Shown: positions 1 through 6,352 of the stretch, one piece after another
How positions within the stretch are numbered: position 1 is the first letter of the stretch
Layout: each line of letters starts with the position of its first letter
Assembly: GCA_007116765.1 (NCBI GenBank)
Contig: SKHV01000387.1
Location: 1-10,653, forward strand
DNA from: Prolixibacteraceae bacterium
GTDB lineage: Bacteria; Bacteroidota; Bacteroidia; Bacteroidales; Prolixibacteraceae
Direction of reading: 5' to 3'
Length of the DNA stretch: 10,653 nt
Program-made: the position numbers and the translations under genes
The notes under the pieces: generated by a model
The model's input: the letters and a program-made list of their open reading frames with translations, nothing else
Database searches by the model: none
What the model was told of the DNA's origin: nothing

Positions 1-38
1 AACAGATATTTAAAATATAACAATCAAAATAATTAAGC

Positions 39-1328
39 ATGTCGAAAATTGAAGGAATAATAAAAAAAATAAACACGGGCAACAATTCTATTTTTACCGA
101 ATTATATGGAACAAATCAAACTGTTTTAAACGAGCAGTTTCAGCGCTATTCAACCCTAATTAATGAATTCCAAAACACGTTCAAAAGCAACAACATTGAA
201 TTATTCAGCTCTCCCGGCCGAACAGAAATTGGGGGAAACCACACCGACCACAATCACGGAAGGGTTTTAGCAGCTGCTGTAAATCTCGACAACATTGCTG
301 TCGCCGCGAAGAATAATTCAAACTTTATTCATATTAAATCAACAGGTTATCCTGCGTTTAAAGTCGACATGAGCGACTTAACACCAAAAAAAGAAGAACA
401 ATACACATCGGAAGCATTGGTTAAAGGAATTGTTGCCCGCTTTAAAGAATTGGGGTTCGAGGTGGGCGGCTTCGACATGTGTAACGAGAGCCGTGTGCCC
501 AAAGGCTCGGGCTTAAGCTCTTCCGCATCGTTCGAAGTATTGATAGGTGCTGTAATAAACCATTTGTTCAACTGTGGCAGAATGGATGCGGTTGAAAATG
601 CAAAAGTAGGTCAATGGGCTGAGAACAATTTCTTTGGCAAACCTTGCGGTTTAATGGATCAAACAGCCTGCTCAGTTGGGGGGCTCATTACCATTGACTT
701 CGAAAATCCATTAAATCCCCTTGTGAAAGCAATCGAATTTGATTTTTTAAGCACGGGGTACTCCCTTGTAATTACCGATGTAGGCGGCGGGCACGACGAT
801 GCCGCATCGCAGGAAGAATATGCCTCGTTGCCCGTTGAAATGAAAAAAGTAGCTTCGCAACTTGGCGCGAAAGTACTAAGAGAGGTTACACTTGAGCAAA
901 TTATTGAAAAAATACCCGAAATGCGCGAACAAACCGGCGACAGAGCTATTCTCAGGGCAATTCACTTTCAGGGCGATAACAAACGCGTTGTTCAGCAAGT
1001 TGATGCACTTAAAAACAACAACTTTGATGCTTTTCTGAAAATGGTAATCGAATCGGGACAAAGCTCTTACATGTACAACCAGAACATTTACGATATAACC
1101 CATAAAGACGAACAGGTAGTATCTCTAGCCTTAGCTTTGAGCGAACTGGTACTTAAAGGAAAAGGTGCATGGCGTGTTCATGGAGGTGGCTTTGGAGGCA
1201 CCATACAGGCTTTTGTGCCCGATAATTTAATAGAAAAATACGTTTCTACCTTAGAACATGTATACGGAAAAGGAAGTTGCCATAAGCTATTTATTAGAAA
1301 TAAGGGAGCTATAAAGCTTGATATTTAA
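39..1328 (+). CDS. galK: Galactokinase-family GHMP sugar kinase, divergent sugar-binding motif
   Basis: Cytoplasmic ATP-dependent sugar 1-kinase of the GHMP superfamily, 429 aa against about 380-400 for typical galactokinases; the extra length is an N-terminal extension of some 25 residues. The three family motifs are present: the N-terminal sugar-binding motif at residues 60-74 (GRTEIGGNHTDHNHG), the phosphate-binding GLSSSA at 158-163, and GGGFGG at 382-387. CGLMDQ supplies the expected catalytic Asp207. Compared with classical galactokinase (GRxNLIGEHTDYNxG), Arg61, His68 and Asp70 are kept, but the galactose-contacting Glu is Asn67. The usual NSNVKH segment is replaced by a TDVGGGHDD stretch. 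This looks like a distinct galactokinase subgroup. Its substrate is unproven: galactose is the default, and L-arabinose, which is galactose without C6, is a conceivable alternative given the neighbours. The start at 39 is the only ATG that keeps the whole domain; its leader is AT-rich with no Shine-Dalgarno. No galT or galE is visible in the window. Confidence 0.85.
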   Translation: MSKIEGIIKKINTGNNSIFTELYGTNQTVLNEQFQRYSTLINEFQNTFKSNNIELFSSPGRTEIGGNHTDHNHGRVLAAAVNLDNIAVAAKNNSNFIHIKSTGYPAFKVDMSDLTPKKEEQYTSEALVKGIVARFKELGFEVGGFDMCNESRVPKGSGLSSSASFEVLIGAVINHLFNCGRMDAVENAKVGQWAENNFFGKPCGLMDQTACSVGGLITIDFENPLNPLVKAIEFDFLSTGYSLVITDVGGGHDDAASQEEYASLPVEMKKVASQLGAKVLREVTLEQIIEKIPEMREQTGDRAILRAIHFQGDNKRVVQQVDALKNNNFDAFLKMVIESGQSSYMYNQNIYDITHKDEQVVSLALALSELVLKGKGAWRVHGGGFGGTIQAFVPDNLIEKYVSTLEHVYGKGSCHKLFIRNKGAIKLDI

Positions 1329-1388
1329 GCAATTAAAAAATATTTCACACAAAAAATGCATTTGTATGAAAGAATATTTGGAAATAAT

Positions 1389-1407
1389 AAATGTATTTTT
1401 GACATTT
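1389..1407. promoter_or_regulatory. Candidate AraR operator (inverted repeat)
   Basis: Perfect inverted repeat AAATGT-N7-ACATTT in the gap upstream of araR, ending 22 bases before its start codon. It overlaps the best -7 promoter match (1394-1401), so a bound dimer would block transcription of araR and the genes behind it. Bacteroides AraR is known to bind palindromic DNA and release it with L-arabinose. I am inferring that this palindrome is the site and have not matched it to a published consensus. AT-rich DNA gives such repeats by chance fairly often. Confidence 0.4.
1394..1401 (+). promoter_or_regulatory. Candidate Bacteroidota -7 box for araR
   Basis: TATTTTTG matches the Bacteroidota -7 consensus TAnnTTTG exactly and lies 28 bases upstream of the araR start. 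The nearest TTTG that could serve as a -33 element is at 1377-1380. That leaves a 13-base spacer, shorter than the usual 19 or so, so the -33 half is weak. It would start transcription just upstream of araR and could drive the whole araR-to-galM run. Confidence 0.35.
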
Positions 1408-1429
1408 GTAAGCTAAATAAATTAATCCA

Positions 1430-2122
1430 ATGACCTATTCGAATAAAGATAAATTTTACCTTGCTGTTGATTGTGTTATTTTCGGATTCGATAACGATCA
1501 GTTAAAGCTACTTTTGTATAAGCGTGATTTTGAACCCGAAATAGGTAAATGGTCATTAATGGGTGGTTTTTTAAAAACAAACGAAACCCTTGATGAAGCT
1601 GCAAGCAGGATATTGGCTCGAATAACAGGTTTACGCGACATTTATCTGGAGCAACTCAGTGCTTTTTCTGAATTAAATCGTGACCCTGCCGACAGGGTTA
1701 TCAGCATTGGATACTATGCACTAATAAACAGTAAAGAGTATAGCGCTGAAATGCTTAAACAATATGGAGCTAAATGGTTTACATTCGATGAAATTCCCAA
1801 ACTGATTTTTGACCACACTGAAATAGTCAACAGAGCAATGAAGCGATTGAAACGAAAAGCAAAAACCCAACCCATTGGCTTTGAGCTACTACCTTCTCAA
1901 TTCACGATCACACAATTACGAAATTTATACGAAGCAATTTATCAACGTGAACTTGACCCTGCAAATTTCAGGAGAAAATTTATAGGCATGAAACTTCTCG
2001 ACAGGCTACCAATAAAAGACATGAACCATTCACGCAAAGGAGCCTTTTTGTATGCATTCAATAAAAACAAATACGAAGCTCACACCTCTTCCGGGTTCGC
2101 TTTCGATTTAAATGGAATATAA
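1430..2122 (+). CDS. araR: AraR, Nudix-fold L-arabinose-responsive transcriptional regulator
   Basis: DNA-binding regulator of arabinose genes, 230 aa. Residues about 8-140 form a Nudix domain, and about 147-225 form a C-terminal winged helix-turn-helix (FELLPSQFTITQLRNLYEAI followed by LDPANFRRKFIGMKLLDRL). The Nudix box lies at residues 46-68. Gly46, Glu52, Arg60 and Gly67 remain, but the metal-binding REUxEE core reads RILARI. The catalytic glutamates are therefore gone, and the domain should bind a ligand rather than hydrolyse a nucleotide. This matches the AraR group studied in Bacteroides thetaiotaomicron, where L-arabinose relieves repression. The gene sits directly before araA with 15 bases between them. 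It follows an upstream gap with a candidate operator, which suggests autoregulation and control of the downstream genes. NrtR-type or xylose-type Nudix regulators are the alternatives; the araA neighbour favours AraR. Confidence 0.9.
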   Translation: MTYSNKDKFYLAVDCVIFGFDNDQLKLLLYKRDFEPEIGKWSLMGGFLKTNETLDEAASRILARITGLRDIYLEQLSAFSELNRDPADRVISIGYYALINSKEYSAEMLKQYGAKWFTFDEIPKLIFDHTEIVNRAMKRLKRKAKTQPIGFELLPSQFTITQLRNLYEAIYQRELDPANFRRKFIGMKLLDRLPIKDMNHSRKGAFLYAFNKNKYEAHTSSGFAFDLNGI

Positions 2123-2137
2123 CTTAAAAGATAACAG

Positions 2138-3646
2138 ATGAACAACTTAACTAAAAATGAAATTTGGTTTGTAACCGGGAGCCAACACTTGTATGGCCCA
2201 AAAACATTACAGCAAGTCGATGTTGATTCGAAAACAATTGTCGACGGATTAAATGCTACAGGCAAACTACCTGTTGAACTAATTTTCAAACCGGTAGTTA
2301 AAACCCCCGATGAAATTCTGGACATTTGCATGGAGGCCACTGCCGATAAAAACTGCATAGGTGTAATAACCTGGATGCACACTTTTTCTCCTGCTAAAAT
2401 GTGGATTGCAGGCTTGAAAGCCCTGCAAAAACCTTATATGCATTTGCACACGCAATTTAACCGTGACTTACCCTGGAGCGAAATCGACATGGATTACATG
2501 AACCTGCACCAAAGTGCCCACGGCGACCGTGAATTTGGTTTTATCAACAGCCGTATGCGCAAAAACCGCAAGGTTGTTGTTGGCCATTGGCAGGATGAAA
2601 ATGTACAAAACCAAGTGGCCAAATGGAGCCGTACTGCTATAGGATGGGCAGATTCGCAAGGACTTAAAATTGCCCGTTTTGGCGATAACATGCGCAACGT
2701 GGCCGTTACCGAAGGCGATAAGGTTGAAGCACAAATTAAATTCGGATGGGAAATTCATGCATACGGGGTAGGCGATCTGGTTGAATACGTAGAGAAAGTT
2801 ACCGATGCCGAAGTAGATACCCTTTACAACGAATACGAACAACTTTACGCTGTGGCCGAGAACTGCAAGCCCGGCAAGCAATACCACGAGAACGTACGCG
2901 TACAGGCACGTTACGAGATTGCGATGAAACGTTTCATGGAAAATGGTGGCTTCAAAGCCTTTACAAGCAATTTCGAAAACCTTACAGGCCTGGCTCAATT
3001 GCCTGGTTTAGCGTCGCAAAGACTAATGGCTGCCGGTTACGGCTTTGGTGCCGAAGGCGACTGGAAACAATCAGCCTTGCTGCGTATTATCAAAACCATG
3101 TCACAAGGCATGGAAGGTGGAAGCTCTTTTATGGAAGACTATACCTACCATCTCGACCCGGCAAACGAAGGTGTTTTGGGAGCACACATGTTGGAAATTT
3201 GTCCTTCCATCGCTGCAAAAAAACCACGCCTCGAGGTACATCCGTTAGGAATTGGCGGCAAAGACGCCCCTGCCCGACTGGTATTCGATAGCGCTACCGG
3301 CGATGCCATGAACGTTACACTTATCGATATGGGCAACCGCTTCCGTATAATTGTGAATACACTCGACGTGGTGGAACCACTGGGCAGCCTGCCAAAATTA
3401 CCAGTTGCATCTGCCTTCTGGAAAACGCATCCAAACCTGGCCGATGGTGCAGCAGCATGGATTTACTCTGGCGGCACACATCACTCGGCATACACCTTGG
3501 CATTAACTCCCGATTTTATTGAAAATTTTGCCGAAATAGCCGATGTTGAATTTGTGCTTATCGACAAAAACACCAAGTTAACGGAGCTTAAAAAAGAATT
3601 ACGCTGGAATGAAATTTATTACATGTTAAACGGAAGTCTAAAATAA
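2138..3646 (+). CDS. araA: L-arabinose isomerase
   Basis: Cytoplasmic metal-dependent enzyme converting L-arabinose to L-ribulose, the first step of the bacterial arabinose pathway. At 502 aa it matches the E. coli enzyme (500 aa), and the sequence is collinear with it. The active-site residues appear at the E. coli positions: Glu306 in GAEGDWK, Glu333 in FMEDYTYH, His350 in GAHMLEICPS, and the C-terminal His pair at 448-449 in GGTHHSAY. The N-terminus (EIWFVTGSQHLYGP) and the VITWMHTFSPAKMWI segment are also typical of the family. It follows araR by 15 bases and precedes the symporter by 16, so it is almost certainly cotranscribed with both. No truncation or frameshift is seen. Confidence 0.98.
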   Translation: MNNLTKNEIWFVTGSQHLYGPKTLQQVDVDSKTIVDGLNATGKLPVELIFKPVVKTPDEILDICMEATADKNCIGVITWMHTFSPAKMWIAGLKALQKPYMHLHTQFNRDLPWSEIDMDYMNLHQSAHGDREFGFINSRMRKNRKVVVGHWQDENVQNQVAKWSRTAIGWADSQGLKIARFGDNMRNVAVTEGDKVEAQIKFGWEIHAYGVGDLVEYVEKVTDAEVDTLYNEYEQLYAVAENCKPGKQYHENVRVQARYEIAMKRFMENGGFKAFTSNFENLTGLAQLPGLASQRLMAAGYGFGAEGDWKQSALLRIIKTMSQGMEGGSSFMEDYTYHLDPANEGVLGAHMLEICPSIAAKKPRLEVHPLGIGGKDAPARLVFDSATGDAMNVTLIDMGNRFRIIVNTLDVVEPLGSLPKLPVASAFWKTHPNLADGAAAWIYSGGTHHSAYTLALTPDFIENFAEIADVEFVLIDKNTKLTELKKELRWNEIYYMLNGSLK

Positions 3647-3662
3647 CCTAACAAATTAACTT

Positions 3663-5558
3663 ATGAATGCCGGATTTACTACTATTGACTATCTAATATT
3701 TGTAGCCTACGCTATACTTATTATGGGAATTGGGCTTTGGCTTTCACGCACTAAAAAAGGTGAAACCAAAAACTCAAAAGATTACTTTTTAGCAGGCGGT
3801 ACCCTATCGTGGTGGGCTATTGGCGCATCGTTAATTGCTGCCAACATTTCGGCCGAACACTTTATTGCCATGTCGGGTTCGGGCTATGCAATCGGGCTGG
3901 GTATGGCTGCCTACGAATGGATTGCTGCCATTGTGCTCATACTGGTTGCAAAATACCTGCTCCCTCAAATGATCGACAAGAAGATTTTTACCATGCCACA
4001 ATTCGCTCGCGAACGTTATGGCAGCGGGGTCAGCTTCTTTTTCTCTTTCTTTTGGCTCTTGGTATATGTTTTTGTAAACCTCACATCGGTTTCATGGCTG
4101 GGCGCACTGGCAATGAACCAGATACTAGGAGTTCCAATGATTTACGGAGTACCGGGACTATTACTCTTTGCCGGTATATACTCTATTTACGGAGGACTCA
4201 AATCAGTAGCCTGGACTGATATCGTTCAAGTAGTATTCCTTATAGGTGGTGGACTGGTCACTGCTTGGTTCGCACTCAATGCGGTGTCTGGCGATGCAGG
4301 TTCTGCTTTTGAAGGCTTTAGAATAGTGCTTGATCGCGTGCGCGAAACAGCTACCGATACACACTTCAGCATGATAATACCCGAAACTGAAGGCACGCGC
4401 GATGCGTTCCTTAATTTGCCTGGGCTTGCTGTTATTTTTGGAGGAATGTGGCTTACCAATATTGGATACTGGGGTTTTAACCAATTTATTATTCAAAAAG
4501 GTTTAGCTGCAAAAAACTTGAAAGAAGCAAAACGTGGTTTATTGTTTGCGGGTTACCTAAAAATTTTAATCCCTATTATCGTAATTGTTCCCGGTATTAC
4601 TGCATACGTAATACATGGCATGTCAGTTGAAGCTGCCGATGGCACAGTAACTTTCATTAACCAAATGGGAGACTCATCTTTACTTGCAGGTGAAATATCC
4701 CGTTCAGACGATGCCTACCCATGGTTGTTACGAAACTTTGCACCAACTGGAATAAGGGGCTTAGCTTTTGCTGCACTTGTAGCGGCCGTAGTTTCCTCGT
4801 TGGCTTCGATACTTAACTCCACATCGACCATTTTCACGCTCGATATTTACAAAACTATCATAAACAAAAATGCAAGTGAAAAGCAATTAGTGAAAACCGG
4901 ACGTATTACTGCTGGTGTAGCATTATTAATTGCCATCATTTCTGCTCGTCCACTTTTGGGTGGTCTCGATCAGGCCTTCCAATACATACAGGAATATACC
5001 GGCTTTATATATCCCGGTGTGGTAGCCGTATTCGGTATGGGTATTTTATGGAAACGAGCTACTAATCGAGCAGCCTTGTGGACTACAATTGCCACAATTC
5101 CTGCCGGTATTCTAATGAAAATTGCCCTGCCCGACCTTCCTTGGATGATTCGCATGGGTTATGTTTTCATTATACTTGTTGGTCTTGCCATATTACTTGT
5201 GTTAACCGACAAAAAACAGGTAAAAGCAACAAAAATGAGCGAAGCTAACATCAAAGCCCAGTTCAATGCGGGACGATTGTTTGGCGTGTTAGCAGCAATT
5301 ACTCTTGTTGCCGGACTAATTTGGGGCACAAACCTCTTTGGTATGGGAATGCTTTATTTAGGTTTCCATTCAATATTTATGATGACCGCAATGCTCGGCT
5401 TCCTTTCTGTAATAATGTATACCAATGCAAAAAGTGCTACACAAGACAGTAAGGCATACGAGTATGATCCTGAGATAATTAAAACCGACAATACATTCCT
5501 CGTTTTGGCTATGGGTATTGTATTAATTATTGTAACACTATACGCTTATTTCTGGTAG
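3663..5558 (+). CDS. Sodium/sugar symporter (SSS family, SGLT-like), probable L-arabinose importer
   Basis: Inner-membrane sodium-coupled sugar importer, 631 aa with about 14-15 hydrophobic segments; it is longer than Vibrio vSGLT (543 aa). It is strongly SGLT-like: ANISAEHFIAMSGSGY at 60-75, YEWIAA at 84-89, SIYGGLKSVAWTDIVQ at 174-189, NIGYWGFNQ at 266-274, GYLKILIP at 297-304, and VVSSLASILNSTST at 376-389 around the expected sodium site. From memory of the vSGLT structure, Glu85, Asn266, Tyr269 (gate) and Lys300 align with galactose-site residues Glu88, Asn260, Tyr263 and Lys294. Gln69 is replaced by His66 and Ser91 by Ala88. L-arabinose is inferred as the substrate from the position between araA and araD and from these changes. 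Galactose or another sugar cannot be excluded. A perfect hairpin follows 12 bases after the stop. Confidence 0.92.
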   Translation: MNAGFTTIDYLIFVAYAILIMGIGLWLSRTKKGETKNSKDYFLAGGTLSWWAIGASLIAANISAEHFIAMSGSGYAIGLGMAAYEWIAAIVLILVAKYLLPQMIDKKIFTMPQFARERYGSGVSFFFSFFWLLVYVFVNLTSVSWLGALAMNQILGVPMIYGVPGLLLFAGIYSIYGGLKSVAWTDIVQVVFLIGGGLVTAWFALNAVSGDAGSAFEGFRIVLDRVRETATDTHFSMIIPETEGTRDAFLNLPGLAVIFGGMWLTNIGYWGFNQFIIQKGLAAKNLKEAKRGLLFAGYLKILIPIIVIVPGITAYVIHGMSVEAADGTVTFINQMGDSSLLAGEISRSDDAYPWLLRNFAPTGIRGLAFAALVAAVVSSLASILNSTSTIFTLDIYKTIINKNASEKQLVKTGRITAGVALLIAIISARPLLGGLDQAFQYIQEYTGFIYPGVVAVFGMGILWKRATNRAALWTTIATIPAGILMKIALPDLPWMIRMGYVFIILVGLAILLVLTDKKQVKATKMSEANIKAQFNAGRLFGVLAAITLVAGLIWGTNLFGMGMLYLGFHSIFMMTAMLGFLSVIMYTNAKSATQDSKAYEYDPEIIKTDNTFLVLAMGIVLIIVTLYAYFW

Positions 5559-5570
5559 AATTTATATCAC

Positions 5571-5610
5571 AAGGGCATTCTTCATTCAATGAAGAATGCC
5601 CTTCTTTATT
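5571..5610 (+). terminator. Strong hairpin between symporter and araD, possible terminator or attenuator
   Basis: Arms 5571-5585 (AAGGGCATTCTTCAT) and 5589-5603 are exact reverse complements, giving a 15-bp perfect stem with a 3-base loop (TCA). The following bases, CTTTATT, are moderately T-rich, so it resembles an intrinsic terminator. It lies 15 bases before the araD start and after the symporter stop. It could end a transcript, let only some polymerases through, or protect the 3' end of an araR-araA-symporter message. No promoter fits between it and araD, so some read-through is expected if araD is expressed from upstream. Confidence 0.7.
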
Positions 5611-5617
5611 AAAAAAT

Positions 5618-6301
5618 ATGCTTGAAAAACTAAAAGAAGAAGTATTTAAAGCCAATCTCGAATTGGTTAAACACGGTCTGGTAATTTTCACATGGGGAAA
5701 TGCGAGTGGAATTGACCGCGAAAAAGGGCTGTTTGTGATAAAACCCAGCGGGGTCGATTACGATGTAATGAAAGCAAGCGACATGGTTGTGCTTGATCTG
5801 GCAGGAAACGTGGTGGAAGGAAACCTGAAACCATCGTCAGATATGCCAACCCACCTTGAACTCTACAAAGCTTTTCCTGAGATAGGGGGCGTGGTACATA
5901 CCCACTCCACATACGCCACATCATGGGCACAGGCCGGTACGGAAATTCCCAACATTGGCACTACTCATGCCGACTATTTTGCACAGGAAATACCCTGTAC
6001 CCGCAAAATGACCGAAGATGAAATTTTTGGCAATTACGAAAAAGATACAGGAAAGGTAATTATTGAAACATTTGAAAAAATAAAACCCAACGAAGTACCG
6101 GGAGTACTGGTAAATAACCATGGTCCATTCTCGTGGGGGAAAAATGTACACGATGCGGTACACAATGCTGTAGTAATGGAACAAGTTGCTAAAATGGCCA
6201 GCATTTCGTTCATTGTAAACCCAAACTTAAAAATGAACCCGCTGCTCATCAAAAAACATTACGAACGTAAGCACGGGAAGAACGCGTATTATGGGCAGTA
6301 G
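5618..6301 (+). CDS. araD: L-ribulose-5-phosphate 4-epimerase
   Basis: Cytoplasmic zinc enzyme of the class II aldolase/epimerase family. It converts L-ribulose-5-phosphate to D-xylulose-5-phosphate, which then enters the pentose phosphate pathway. Length is 227 aa against 231 for E. coli AraD. Zinc ligands are visible as His94 and His96 (VVHTHSTYATSWAQ) and His168 (NNHGPFSWG). The catalytic Asp is Asp119 (THADYF). The C-terminal NAYYGQ carries Tyr225, matching the E. coli catalytic Tyr229. GNASG at residues 27-31 and KPSG at 42-45 are the phosphate- and substrate-binding loops. The full AraD C-terminus separates it from fuculose aldolases. The start ATG follows an A-rich leader directly after the hairpin. 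Confidence 0.97.
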   Translation: MLEKLKEEVFKANLELVKHGLVIFTWGNASGIDREKGLFVIKPSGVDYDVMKASDMVVLDLAGNVVEGNLKPSSDMPTHLELYKAFPEIGGVVHTHSTYATSWAQAGTEIPNIGTTHADYFAQEIPCTRKMTEDEIFGNYEKDTGKVIIETFEKIKPNEVPGVLVNNHGPFSWGKNVHDAVHNAVVMEQVAKMASISFIVNPNLKMNPLLIKKHYERKHGKNAYYGQ

Positions 6302-6352
6302 GAACCCTGGATGCTCGATACTCGAGAATCATTAATAAAAAATTAAATAATT
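6302..6352. other. araD-araB spacer with short CTCGA repeats
   Basis: The 51-base gap contains CTCGA twice seven bases apart (6314-6318 and 6321-6325). It can also be read as a weak 5-bp hairpin, CTCGA-TAC-TCGAG (6314-6326). The GATGCTCGATACTCGA-like wording resembles short degenerate intergenic repeats that I recall from other Bacteroidota genomes. The second half is AT-rich leader before araB. No promoter or coding sequence is seen. Confidence 0.4.

Noticed and set aside
6..18. Palindrome ATATTT-A-AAATAT at the left edge
   Set aside because: It is purely A/T in an AT-rich leader, is expected by chance, and too little upstream sequence is present to judge it.
1430..2122. Nudix protein read as a nucleotide pyrophosphohydrolase
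   Set aside because: The catalytic glutamates are missing, a C-terminal winged helix is present, and the gene sits next to araA, so a regulator is the better reading.
2468..2998. 176-codon open frame on the - strand inside araA
   Set aside because: It is antisense to a well-conserved enzyme, has no recognisable domain or leader, and fits chance from the codon use of araA.
3809..4219. 136-codon + strand frame inside the symporter gene
   Set aside because: It is out of frame with the conserved transmembrane protein and has no similarity or start signal of its own.
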